Assembly (NCBI RefSeq): GCF_036689865.1
Contig: NZ_JBAHUQ010000012.1
Location: 62,001 to 126,000 of the forward strand
DNA: 64,000 nucleotides
Reading direction: 5' to 3'
Source of the DNA: Magnetococcus sp. PR-3
Lineage (GTDB): Bacteria; Pseudomonadota; Magnetococcia; Magnetococcales; Magnetococcaceae
The position numbers and the translations under genes are program-made. The notes below the pieces were generated by a model. It made no database searches. It was not told the DNA's origin and saw nothing but the letters and a program-made list of their open reading frames with translations. Positions 16,572 through 23,931 of this stretch are shown in pieces; position 1 is the stretch's first letter; each line of letters opens with the position of its first letter.

Positions 16572-17129
16572 TTATTCCAACGAGAAGTTTTGATCAGAGA
16601 TCTCTTCCAGATGCTCACGGACGTACCGCTCCAGGCAAAGATGCATCTGATGATCATCCACACCCAGTTCGGCTGCCATGCGGGAAGCGACCCTTGAAGG
16701 CCAATTTTGCCAAGCATCCCGAAACTGGCGGGCGTTCTTGAAGACGTGGGAAAGCACCTTCTCCCGATCAATCAAAGAGCGCTTCTTCTCTTCCAGCTCA
16801 ATCTTGCGGAGTTGGGCCCGGAGAGCCATATCAGCCGTTTTTGCTTGCGCATAGGAAGGTGGCCCTCCTGATGGAGAAGCACTTTGCTGTGCAAGGGTGT
16901 CATTCACTACCTGCTGTGCAGAGACTGGCACCGGCTTTAAGTTTGACTTTGGGGTTCCACGCTTTTTTGCGGGATCAGAGTTCTGCTTCCACTGCTTTGA
17001 GACTTCTTCAAGATCCCATACCCCATCAGCATCTCGGCTAATCCGCCCCGTTTTTTCAGCCTTTCGAACAGCACCTTCGCTAACCCCTATGGCTCGAGCT
17101 AATGCACTGTTTGAAGAAAGTTTTTGCAT
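16572..17129 (-). CDS. Terminase small subunit (Nu1-like)
   Basis: This 185-aa protein has an N-terminal helix-turn-helix (SALARAIGVSEGAVRKAEKTG) that would bind the packaging site. A Pro/Ser linker follows, then a helical C-terminus (LRAQLRKIELEEKKRSLIDREKVL) that contacts the large subunit. I prefer ATG 17129 to the upstream TTG at 17144. It is 6 bases from the methyltransferase start, so the two are co-transcribed. The large subunit gene begins about 3 kb downstream, an unusual separation. Confidence 0.78.
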   Translation of the reverse strand: MQKLSSNSALARAIGVSEGAVRKAEKTGRISRDADGVWDLEEVSKQWKQNSDPAKKRGTPKSNLKPVPVSAQQVVNDTLAQQSASPSGGPPSYAQAKTADMALRAQLRKIELEEKKRSLIDREKVLSHVFKNARQFRDAWQNWPSRVASRMAAELGVDDHQMHLCLERYVREHLEEISDQNFSLE

Positions 17130-17160
17130 GATGGCTGATCGCAAACATTGGATGGGTTAC

Positions 17161-17718
17161 TCATGAGCCAAGACCCCTACGCCATGCCGAATCAATGTCG
17201 TTTTTTAGCTGTTTCTCTAATTTAGAGTATTGAGCCAGGATTTGCCGGATCTGAACGACGACAAGAAGCTGCCTTTCTTTCAAAGCCAACCAAAACATAA
17301 GCTTGGCTGTTTTAGAATCTTGCAGCATCCATTCAATCTTCCTGAATGCCTCATCTACCCGGCGATGACATCTGCGACAGAGCGGAATCAGGTTGCTTTG
17401 GCTATTGTCCTGGGATACTCGAAATGGAACGATATGATGAACTTCCAAATGCTCTTGTGCACCACATACACCACAAAATGGAGCACGGCGCAGTGCTTCA
17501 GTTCTGGCCGCATGCCATCCACTTCCCCGATCGTTACTCAAAGTAAGATCCCAGGTATTGATGGTCTTCTGAAAATCCCATTCAGCACGACCACATGCGT
17601 GACACTCATGCTGCAGTTTCAGATCTTTAGGAAGAGCGTGCCCCTTCTGCCCCCGAAGCCATGCCTCCCTGATCAGCTTACCGATGACCTCCGTATCAAA
17701 TGATATCGACATGTTCAT
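17161..17718 (-). CDS. HNH endonuclease
   Basis: This 185-aa protein (from ATG 17718; the frame extends to a TTG at 17769) carries a zinc-binding HNH core: CGVCGAQEHLEVHHIVPF, then SNLIPLCRRCHRRVD. A further C-x-x-C (ECHACG) lies upstream. Phage HNH nucleases next to terminase genes often take part in cos cleavage and packaging, and the small terminase gene is directly downstream. The C-terminus is helical and unrelated to known domains. Confidence 0.85.
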   Translation of the reverse strand: MNMSISFDTEVIGKLIREAWLRGQKGHALPKDLKLQHECHACGRAEWDFQKTINTWDLTLSNDRGSGWHAARTEALRRAPFCGVCGAQEHLEVHHIVPFRVSQDNSQSNLIPLCRRCHRRVDEAFRKIEWMLQDSKTAKLMFWLALKERQLLVVVQIRQILAQYSKLEKQLKNDIDSAWRRGLGS

Positions 17719-17875
17719 CTGCCCCCGGCAGCGCATGAAACCATCTCGTACTTCGTACCTCGGACCCAAAAAACGGGCCTGTCAGTAGCGAAATCCTGAG
17801 CCTTTGCGCGCCGCATACGTTCACGCCACAGAAGGAACCAATTTATCAAAGGGATACGAGACACCTGCCAAGAGA

Positions 17876-18175
17876 TTACTGGCCACCACAGATCTGCTCC
17901 ACCTGCACCACACGACCTTCCAACGCCTTGATGGCCTGATCCCGCAACGCCAGATCCCGTTGGGCATCAGAAATCCGGTAGCGATCCGAAGAGGCATCAT
18001 CCACCCGAGCAGCCAAGGCATCCACCCGGCCACTGAGAATGGCCAGCTCCACCCGCATCTGCTCGATGGTGGTGAGTTGCCACCCCATCAACGCCGCCAC
18101 ACCCATGGTTAGGATGGTCTGAACGTGGCGCTCAAACCCTCGACGGCGATCCATGCTCTGTTCCTCAGCGGTCAT
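17876..18175 (-). CDS. Small phage protein with one membrane helix and a coiled coil
   Basis: This 99-aa protein has a basic N-terminus (DRRRGFERH), one likely membrane helix (about residues 18-37, ILTMGVAALMGWQLTTI) and then a long heptad-like helix to the end. It starts 4 bases inside the holin-like gene (ATGA). In a lysis cassette such a protein could act as a spanin or holin partner. No lipobox is seen. Function is inferred from location and shape only. Confidence 0.62.
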   Translation of the reverse strand: MTAEEQSMDRRRGFERHVQTILTMGVAALMGWQLTTIEQMRVELAILSGRVDALAARVDDASSDRYRISDAQRDLALRDQAIKALEGRVVQVEQICGGQ

Positions 18176-18360
18176 TGATCATTCCCTTTTTCACCCATCA
18201 GTACCGAAGCAGCAGCTGTCCCTGCTACCAGCAGCTCAGTAATAGCGCTGGCTTCTTCCTGGGACATGCCAAACATGGCCAGCAGCACAGCAACCCCGCT
18301 CCACGAAGAAGGTTCCCGCACCCGGCTCAAGAGAGAGTTAACAATGATATTGAGGGACAT
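18172..18360 (-). CDS. Holin-like small membrane protein
   Basis: This 62-aa protein starts at ATG 18360, with AGGAG 7 bases upstream. It reads MSLNIIVNSLLSRVREPSS, then a hydrophobic segment (SGVAVLLAMFGMS) and a second one (AITELLVAGTAAASVLMG). Two short membrane segments and the lysis-cassette position suggest a holin. The SRVREPSSW-type start is, from memory, common in small phage proteins beside M15 endolysins. It overlaps the next gene by 4 bases. Confidence 0.65.
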   Translation of the reverse strand: MSLNIIVNSLLSRVREPSSWSGVAVLLAMFGMSQEEASAITELLVAGTAAASVLMGEKGNDQ

Positions 18361-18399
18361 GGCGTACTCCTGACTTTCTGACATGATTGCAAACACTTT

Positions 18400-18417
18400 C
18401 GATGTCGGTTAACATCG
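18400..18417. promoter_or_regulatory. Dyad between divergent holin-like and HU/IHF-like genes
   Basis: A perfect dyad CGATGT-CGGTTA-ACATCG lies in the 99-base divergent gap. A TTGACA follows at 18434-18439, but no good -10 fits before the ATG at 18460. This is a candidate operator only. Confidence 0.35.
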
Positions 18418-18459
18418 CAGTGCTTTGTATTTCTTGACAACTTTCCAACGGGGCTGAGC

Positions 18460-18735
18460 ATGACCAAATCAGAGCTCATCGTAGCCATTGCAGATAAGTG
18501 TGATCTGAGCAAACAGCTTGCTGACAGAGCTGTTGATCTTGTGTTCGATGACCTGTCTAGTGCATTGGCCCGTGGTGAACGGACCGAAATTCGGGGCTTT
18601 GGTGTTTTTGAACCGAGAGCCCGCCAACCTAGAGATGCCCGCAACCCAAAGACGGGGGAACGGGTTGAGGTTGAAGCTAAGACTGCTGTGCATTTCAAAC
18701 CAGGAAAAGCACTGCGTGAGCGCGTTGATTACTGA
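18460..18735 (+). CDS. IHF/HU-family DNA-binding protein
   Basis: This 91-aa protein resembles the IHF-beta branch more than HU: MTKSELIVAIADKCDLSKQ, then TEIRGFGVFEPRAR, RNPKTGERVEVEAK and VHFKPGKALRERV. It should bend DNA, perhaps to help integration, packaging or regulation. It lies on the plus strand and splits the minus-strand lysis cassette between the holin-like gene and the endolysin. Its stop is 3 bases from the convergent endolysin stop. Confidence 0.92.
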   Translation: MTKSELIVAIADKCDLSKQLADRAVDLVFDDLSSALARGERTEIRGFGVFEPRARQPRDARNPKTGERVEVEAKTAVHFKPGKALRERVDY

Positions 18736-18738
18736 GCT

Positions 18739-19131
18739 TTAGTAGCTCCAGATCCAGGGCCGAGGACGACCTTGTGCGTTGTTCAGCGTGTCCAGGTGAA
18801 TAAAGCGTGACTGATGTGGTCCACGCTGTTTGATACCAAGACCCGTAAAGCCATGGTGTGTTGCCAGGGTAAGCAATGCATGAGCATCGTGCCCAGCCAC
18901 CTGGACATCAACGGCACACCCAGTGGTGTGTGGACCATCATGCCCCGAGGAGGACACAGCTGCGTTGTGGCTTGGGCAGCGGTATGCGCTGGTCAGGGGC
19001 ATAGGCTTACCAAACGCCATGCGCAGTTCCTCCAGCTGGGCCATGAATCCCCTATCCATCAGGGCTTGACCACAGCCACAACGACACTGCAGCTCACCGT
19101 GAGAAAAATGGGGCCAGTGCTGTTCAGACAT
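18739..19131 (-). CDS. Endolysin, M15-family D-Ala-D-Ala peptidase
   Basis: This 130-aa protein starts at ATG 19131 (MSEQHWPHFSHGEL). It should cut peptide cross-links in the cell wall at lysis. M15 zinc-site residues are visible: SAYRCPSHN, the H-to-D pair in PHTTGCAVDVQV, and the last histidine in RFIHLDTL. It has no signal peptide, so it needs a holin for export. Its start lies inside the end of a 44-codon membrane ORF, implying coupled translation. Confidence 0.88.
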   Translation of the reverse strand: MSEQHWPHFSHGELQCRCGCGQALMDRGFMAQLEELRMAFGKPMPLTSAYRCPSHNAAVSSSGHDGPHTTGCAVDVQVAGHDAHALLTLATHHGFTGLGIKQRGPHQSRFIHLDTLNNAQGRPRPWIWSY

Positions 19132-19258
19132 GATCCCCACCTTCGCCGAGTAAAAAACGCAGCATGACACCCAACACGGCGACCGCCACCAGTCCCACAA
19201 AAATTGACCCGGCTAACGATGCTACCAACATCAGTGGACTACCCATTTCAAACTCCAT
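19124..19258 (-). CDS. 44-aa single-helix membrane protein, lysis candidate
   Basis: This short ORF starts at ATG 19258 (MEFEMGSPLMLVASLAGS). It is almost all hydrophobic: the segment LAGSIFVGLVAVAVLGVMLRFLL is one strong membrane helix, with an acidic N-terminus and a polar C-terminus (GEGGDHV). It overlaps the endolysin start by 8 bases. Size, topology and coupling fit a small holin, pinholin or lysis regulator. A hairpin lies just upstream (19266-19300). Confidence 0.6.
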   Translation of the reverse strand: MEFEMGSPLMLVASLAGSIFVGLVAVAVLGVMLRFLLGEGGDHV

Positions 19259-19265
19259 AAACGCA

Positions 19266-19300
19266 GAAACCCACCGCCAGGTTACCCCGGGGTGGGTTTC
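19266..19300. repeat. Hairpin upstream of lysis genes
   Basis: A 10-bp inverted repeat GAAACCCACC/GGTGGGTTTC has a 15-base loop. On the plus strand it ends in TTTC. On the minus strand it lies 8 bases before the 44-codon gene. It may fold in the leader and affect translation of the lysis genes. Confidence 0.45.
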
Positions 19301-19359
19301 GTGTATTCTTGCTCAGCTCTCGCCGACTGTAGCTACGAGACTACCAAATTCAGGTCCGC

Positions 19360-19386
19360 ATGTCCGGAATTAAAACGTCCGGACAT
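19360..19386. repeat. Perfect 9-bp dyad
   Basis: ATGTCCGGA and TCCGGACAT are separated by 9 bases. It lies just after the stop of the DUF6362 gene on the minus strand and before the lysis genes. No T run follows on the minus strand, so an operator or processing site is as likely as a terminator. Confidence 0.45.
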
Positions 19387-19387
19387 T

Positions 19388-19774
19388 TTAACCTCGGTTC
19401 AAGACAGCAACGATCTGGAAGATGCCTGCTTTCCAGTGAGCAAACAGAGTCGATCTAGCACGTCCAAAACGGCGCATAATCAGCTTCCATGGCACTCTCT
19501 CAGCACGAAACCACAGTAGGCGCCTATCATCGGTTTCCAGCCACGAGAGCCACTCCAAGACCTCGTCCATACGATTGATGGCATCAGGTGAGGGTGGCCC
19601 CAACCTGACCTCCGCTGATCCCCATCCATAGGCATCGTAAAACTCATGAATCACCTCTGGCCATGACGAACGAGCTTCCTCCGGTTTCAACCCTTTCTCC
19701 GGCAAGCGTTTCATGGTTCTTGCCGCCTCTTCAAGCCGCTTGGCCACAACAGTGGCATCCCATTTTTCAGGCAT
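19388..19774 (-). CDS. DUF6362-family phage protein, putative DNA-binding
   Basis: This 128-aa protein starts at ATG 19774 behind an excellent ribosome site (AAGGAGGTGCGTT). The C-terminus has the family pattern LLWFRAERVPWKLIMRRFG, then RARSTLFAHW, a helix-turn-helix-like region that could bind DNA. The gene sits between RuvC and the lysis cassette, where late-gene regulators are often found. A role in late transcription is a guess from that position. Confidence 0.68.
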   Translation of the reverse strand: MPEKWDATVVAKRLEEAARTMKRLPEKGLKPEEARSSWPEVIHEFYDAYGWGSAEVRLGPPSPDAINRMDEVLEWLSWLETDDRRLLWFRAERVPWKLIMRRFGRARSTLFAHWKAGIFQIVAVLNRG

Positions 19775-19982
19775 AACGCACCTCCTTGTGGCGACGTCCA
19801 TACAACCGATCTCCCAATTGCTGAACCAACTCCCGTTCCGGCCAGGTCAAACGATTATCGTCCTGCGAGACCACCAAGATGCCATGGCGATTCCACCCTT
19901 TGCGCTTCTGCTCATCCACATCCTCCCGGCTCTCCTGGTAACGAGCCAAGGGACTACGGGGCATGTTGGGTCCACCAATCAT
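19767..19982 (-). CDS. Small phage protein of unknown function
   Basis: This 71-aa polar protein (MIGGPNMPRSPLARYQESRED) starts at an ATG overlapping the RuvC-like stop (ATGA), with GGGAGG upstream, and overlaps the DUF6362 start by 8 bases. It is therefore part of a tightly packed three-gene run. The middle reads WNRHGILVVSQDDNRLTWPERELV. I do not recognise a family. Confidence 0.6.
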   Translation of the reverse strand: MIGGPNMPRSPLARYQESREDVDEQKRKGWNRHGILVVSQDDNRLTWPERELVQQLGDRLYGRRHKEVRYA

Positions 19983-20479
19983 CGTGCACCTCCCTTCCCC
20001 AGCACGTAATGCAGCAGAGCCAAGGCATCGCTCTCATTGTCATCGGCAGGTTGGTGCCCAAGCCGCTTCATGGCGTGGATCACCTGGGCCTTGGAAGCAT
20101 TACCCTTCCCTGTTGCTGATTTCTTAATCGTGCCCACCGGCACCCCTTGGTAAGGCACCTCTGAATTTTCAGCCCACTCGGTAAGGTGAGCCAAGAACCC
20201 TCCATAGACGTGGGCTGCTGTCGTGCCGATATGCCTGCGTACCTCCTCAAAATAGATCTGTTCCAGCACCACAGCGGCCCCCAGTTCATCCAGCCAGTGT
20301 TTGAACCGAACCCACTGCATACCACCCCCTTCAAAGCGGCCCAGCTTGAACGACATTGTGCCGCTGACGATGCTGCCATCAGGGTGGTGTAGTGCCCATC
20401 CCATCTGGGAGCCCAGATCCAGGGCAAGGATTGCCCTATTTTCATTTCTGCCCTCTTGGGGCACACTCGGTACAGCCAT
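19979..20479 (-). CDS. RuvC-like Holliday junction resolvase
   Basis: This 166-aa protein starts at ATG 20479 (ribosome site AGGAGG). It has the RNase H fold pattern of phage RuvC: first aspartate in ILALDLGSQMGW, glutamate in VVLEQIYFEE, and the last acidic residues in DDNESDALALLHY. It should cut branched DNA after replication or before packaging. It lies next to the putative origin. Confidence 0.85.
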   Translation of the reverse strand: MAVPSVPQEGRNENRAILALDLGSQMGWALHHPDGSIVSGTMSFKLGRFEGGGMQWVRFKHWLDELGAAVVLEQIYFEEVRRHIGTTAAHVYGGFLAHLTEWAENSEVPYQGVPVGTIKKSATGKGNASKAQVIHAMKRLGHQPADDNESDALALLHYVLGKGGAR

Positions 20480-20914
20480 TTCTAATCCTCCTGTGGATTG
20501 TGAACTGGTCAGGGTGGCGGTGGGTGACCCGCCAAGATCTTCACCGCCACCCGTTCCAAGTAAAAAGCTGGTTGGGCAAACCGATGCCCGCGCCCGCATA
20601 AACCCCTACCTATGGGGGGCCCCGTTTAGGGGTCCCCCCGTAGGGGGGGTGGTTTAACTCCATAAACTTAACACCACACTTAAAACTCTGATTTATCACT
20701 GAAATAAGTTTGGGAAACATACTTTTACCCTTTCACATAGCCCTAAACTTAAACGACCACTTATCAAGGACTTACAGAGTAGTTTGGAAAATATAACCAA
20801 ACTTCAATTCTCATAATTTTCAAAGAGTTACTTATAAGTTTGGAAAAACACCCTAAACTTCCCCAAAACTTACACTTAACAGGTTGATTTTATTGTTATA
20901 GAAACTTCCCAAAC
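20480..20914. other. Non-coding AT-rich gap, candidate phage replication origin
   Basis: There is no convincing gene in these 435 bases. The left end holds a GC-rich hairpin (20614-20639). From about 20,660 on, the DNA is very AT-rich and carries a family of short repeats around TAAGTTTGG and its complement. It lies beside the primase-helicase gene, a usual place for a phage origin. Confidence 0.55.
20614..20639. repeat. GC-rich hairpin
   Basis: GGGGGGCCCC and GGGGTCCCCCC pair with one bulged base around the loop GTTTA. There is no T run on either side. A further G run follows at 20643-20649. It lies in the leader of the RuvC-like gene and beside the repeat cluster. Confidence 0.6.
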
Positions 20915-20917
20915 TTA
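20663..20917. repeat. Cluster of about nine iteron-like repeats (TAAGTTTGG / CCAAACTTA)
   Basis: Direct-orientation copies: TAAGTTTGGG 20705-20714, TAGTTTGGAA 20780-20789, TAAGTTTGGA 20835-20844. Reverse-orientation copies: TAAACTTA 20663-20670, CCTAAACTTA 20742-20751, CCAAACTTCA 20797-20806, CCTAAACTTCC 20852-20862, CCCAAAACTTA 20862-20872, CCCAAACTTA 20908-20917. The last overlaps the primase-helicase stop. The array resembles initiator-binding sites. Confidence 0.7.
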
Positions 20918-23155
20918 ATTCCCACGAACATCCTCCGGATAGATCCAGATACCAGGATTTTCCACCGGTAGGGTTGCCCCACTGAATGGACATTTGTAGT
21001 GACTGGGCAGTACATCCACCTCCCCTGCTTCCATGAGATATTTCATCTCCTCCACACAGAGGTATCCAAAGCGTGAGCGTGAGCCTTGAAGACCCAATTC
21101 CTCACCATTTTTCAGGAACTTCACATAACCCTGTGTCGCGAGAACGCTTAAACGATTTCGGATGGTGTCCTTGCCGCCCAATGACGCTTTGGTTTCAAAC
21201 GCTTCTGTAAACTGGTTCATGGTGTACATACGGCCTGCCAGGGCTTCGTCATAGAGCAGTTGCAGGATCACGTCATGCTTGCGTCGACGTTCGGCGTCCA
21301 GCTTCTCCCCCATGCCCTGTCTGGCCAGTCGTTCATGCTGTGGATCCACCTCCGTCCACTCCCCCTCTAACTTGTCGATGACCATGGTGTGGATGGCCGG
21401 GCCATTACGCAGTTCAAACTGCAATCGACGTTCAGACCTCTCCTCATCAGGCCGGTACATAAGCAGACCGCTGGAGTAGAAGCTGCGTAGACTCCCTGCC
21501 CCGCTCAAGGCCTGAAAAGGGTCTTCCAGAAGCTGCTTCTTGCTCAGCTTACGAGTGTGATGGCTGAGGATGACGCCAGCCTCCGGGTTGATGGCATCCC
21601 GGATTCTTTCCACCCGCTCCTGAAGGAAGAAGAGCATGGCGTTGTTGTCATTCTCCCCTGCTCCATCAGGGCCACCATCAAATAGATTACGGATGGGGTC
21701 GATGCAGATGATGTCAGGCGGTTCATCTGGAAACGCCTGTTGAATGGTGGTGATGGTACGGGTAACACCGTTGCTGTTAAGCAGCATGCGCACCTTGGGA
21801 GTCATCACTAGGCGCTCCCCTGCCATGGCCAGGGCCTCCGGTGAGATCTGCAACTGCTTCATACGCTCCCGCAGGTAGTGGTATTGGATCTCAGCCTGGA
21901 GGAAAAACACCTGCAGCGGCCTGGGAGGCGCAAAGCCCAAGAACTCCATGCCCGCTGCCATGTGGACCAATAGATTAATAAGCAGATCACTCTTGCCCAC
22001 CTTGGGGGCACCGCCGATCACCAACATGCCCCCAGGAGTGAGTAGCCGAGGGGCAATGAGATCCTCGGGCATGGGGGAGTCATCCGCCAACAGATCGTTC
22101 AGGGCAACATGGGGGAGCACCTCCTGGGCATTGTCTGGATCCATACCCTCTCCATTCTTCTCACAATGCTTTTCCCACAGGCGTTGCGCTTCTCCAGCCA
22201 GTCGATCCAATGGCCACGGTGGTTGCAGCATGGCGGCGTTGTATTGGCAGATCGCCTCCCACGCCTCAGCACGGTTCATCTGTCCCGTATGGGTCAACCG
22301 GATGTAGTGACCGATGGCGGCGCTGACGCCTGCAAAACGGGTCCAGGCATCCTGGGCTCCTTCCCGCACTGGGGTGGTGAGCACATCCAGAAGAGAAGGT
22401 TTGTTGGTCTCAGCGCTGTTGAAGTCCATGGCTGAGAGATCAATCCCCTCCATAGCTGGCATCTCTTCCACCGCCTCAGCCAGTTCCTGAAGGTGGTACT
22501 CCTGGTTGGTTTGGGATCGGAAGGTCACCAACCGCTGGGCCCCATATTTGTGATAGACCGACCCTGCCACTCGTATGGGCTGATGAGCCGACTGAAAGCA
22601 AGGATCCCCTCCCGCCTTCAGGGCAATCTGATGGCGGAGTTTACAGACCTGGACGACATCCTCCCCCTCAGCCGGTTCTGACAGCTTCCAGTAGAGGTGG
22701 AGCTTGTCCTGCCCCTCTGGGGTACGCCCCCCGGACGCCACAATGGCGGTAGGCTCCCCCAGGCAGTTGGTCAGATGTTTCCGTTTGGCTTCAATGTCAC
22801 CTGAATCCAAATCCACCAGTACCACCTGGGTCTGGATGATGTCTTCTGCCTTGGCCCGTTTTGGCTCCGTGACTGCTCCGGGAATCACATAGAACGCCAT
22901 GCCTTCACGGGCTGCCCAATTGCCGAAGGTGTGGGCCTTTTCCTCCATGGCCGCGTCGATCTCCAGCCAGATGGCGTGGGGACGCTCTTCCTCCTGCCCT
23001 CGTTCCGCAAAGCCACGCAGTGGGGCCCAGCCTTCGCAGTAACCAAACACCAGATCCAGATAGGTGTTGATGGCTTCGAAGTCAGGCTCTAGATCTACAC
23101 TGGGTTCAGCAACTGACAGTGATGCAGCTGTGTTAAAATCGAGCCAGACATTCAT
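20915..23155 (-). CDS. Primase-helicase (PrimPol-like N-terminus, RepA-like ATPase)
   Basis: This 746-aa protein uses the ATG at 23155, which overlaps the nuclease stop (ATGA) and has GGAG upstream. The N-terminal third resembles RepB/PrimPol-type primases: VVLVDLDSGDIEAKRKHL, then EPTAIVASGGRTPEG and KLHLYWKLSEP. The middle is a RecA-fold helicase: Walker A GGAPKVGKSDLLINLL and Walker B IICIDPIRNLFDG. The C-terminus has a winged-helix look (IRNRLSVLATQGYVKFLKNG). It should prime and unwind phage DNA. The AT-rich repeat cluster directly downstream is its likely target. Confidence 0.82.
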   Translation of the reverse strand: MNVWLDFNTAASLSVAEPSVDLEPDFEAINTYLDLVFGYCEGWAPLRGFAERGQEEERPHAIWLEIDAAMEEKAHTFGNWAAREGMAFYVIPGAVTEPKRAKAEDIIQTQVVLVDLDSGDIEAKRKHLTNCLGEPTAIVASGGRTPEGQDKLHLYWKLSEPAEGEDVVQVCKLRHQIALKAGGDPCFQSAHQPIRVAGSVYHKYGAQRLVTFRSQTNQEYHLQELAEAVEEMPAMEGIDLSAMDFNSAETNKPSLLDVLTTPVREGAQDAWTRFAGVSAAIGHYIRLTHTGQMNRAEAWEAICQYNAAMLQPPWPLDRLAGEAQRLWEKHCEKNGEGMDPDNAQEVLPHVALNDLLADDSPMPEDLIAPRLLTPGGMLVIGGAPKVGKSDLLINLLVHMAAGMEFLGFAPPRPLQVFFLQAEIQYHYLRERMKQLQISPEALAMAGERLVMTPKVRMLLNSNGVTRTITTIQQAFPDEPPDIICIDPIRNLFDGGPDGAGENDNNAMLFFLQERVERIRDAINPEAGVILSHHTRKLSKKQLLEDPFQALSGAGSLRSFYSSGLLMYRPDEERSERRLQFELRNGPAIHTMVIDKLEGEWTEVDPQHERLARQGMGEKLDAERRRKHDVILQLLYDEALAGRMYTMNQFTEAFETKASLGGKDTIRNRLSVLATQGYVKFLKNGEELGLQGSRSRFGYLCVEEMKYLMEAGEVDVLPSHYKCPFSGATLPVENPGIWIYPEDVRGN

Positions 23156-23922
23156 AGCGACAGGCTCCAACAGCGGTCCTGCCAACTGCACATTCGGCAT
23201 TGAAAGTGGGTGGAATCCCGAGTGATACGGGGCAACAGTTCCTGGGCCTCGGTCGCCTGGATCACCCGCACTGCTCGATCCGACATCTTCTGCGCCAGTG
23301 CAGTATCGAACGGCACCAGTTCATGATGCAGTTCTGCGGTATCCTTGTTGATGGCAGTGAACAGAGCTGGGTTGGCGGAAATCCCGTTCACCTGAGGTTC
23401 CATGTAGGCCTGATAGATGGCTATCTGTGCGGCATAGACCGGCTTGGAAACCGCTACACCCCGCTTGACCGTATCCTTCCACGACTTATTGTTGAGAGAT
23501 TTACACTCCCACAGGCAGGGGAAGCCCATAAGCACACTGGGTGGACCGGACATAATGATGCCATCCACATGCCCCTGAATGCGTCCACCCGCAGCTTCAA
23601 ACCCAAACTGTGCTCCATTAGGGCGATTGCCCTTGGTGGTGAACAGTTCAAAACCCGCCATGCGCAGCCATTGGATGGCCATATCCTCAAACAGATGCCC
23701 CGCCGCAAAGATGCGCAGTAGTTGACCATCAAAGCCCCGCTCCGGATCCTTGGGCGCATGGGCATACTCAAACTGCAGAGCCCGTTCGCACGCCACTCCT
23801 AAGCGAGAGGCCCCCAGGTAGTTGCGGGGTGTCTGTGCTTGGTTTTCTGCTTTCAGCGCCTGATCAATAAGGTGGTTGATGGCTGGAGCCACACCACCGG
23901 CACCATGGTTAAAGTCCAACAT
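23152..23922 (-). CDS. RecB/Cas4-like PD-(D/E)XK nuclease
   Basis: This 256-aa protein starts at ATG 23922 behind AGGAGG. Nuclease motifs are the GHLFEDMA helix, the aspartate in IQGHVDGII, the E-x-K in LWECKSLN and YAAQIAIYQAYM. One cysteine near the N-terminus (GVACERAL) and three at the C-terminus (QCRMCSWQDRC) form the split arrangement known from Cas4 and AddB, where four cysteines hold a 4Fe-4S cluster. It probably resects DNA ends for the Sak4-like protein. It sits upstream of the primase-helicase in one operon. Confidence 0.82.
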   Translation of the reverse strand: MLDFNHGAGGVAPAINHLIDQALKAENQAQTPRNYLGASRLGVACERALQFEYAHAPKDPERGFDGQLLRIFAAGHLFEDMAIQWLRMAGFELFTTKGNRPNGAQFGFEAAGGRIQGHVDGIIMSGPPSVLMGFPCLWECKSLNNKSWKDTVKRGVAVSKPVYAAQIAIYQAYMEPQVNGISANPALFTAINKDTAELHHELVPFDTALAQKMSDRAVRVIQATEAQELLPRITRDSTHFQCRMCSWQDRCWSLSL

Positions 23923-23931
23923 GGCCACCTC

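Noticed and set aside
17715-17816. 33-codon ORF (MRRAKAQDFATDRPVF...) upstream of the HNH gene, ending ATGA at its start
   Set aside because: The overlap is suggestive, but there is no ribosome site and no recognisable sequence, and the HNH frame also extends through it.
20663-20917. CRISPR array
   Set aside because: The repeats are about 10 bp, in both orientations and irregularly spaced, with no spacers of constant length and no cas genes. The Cas4-like nuclease belongs to a phage recombination operon.
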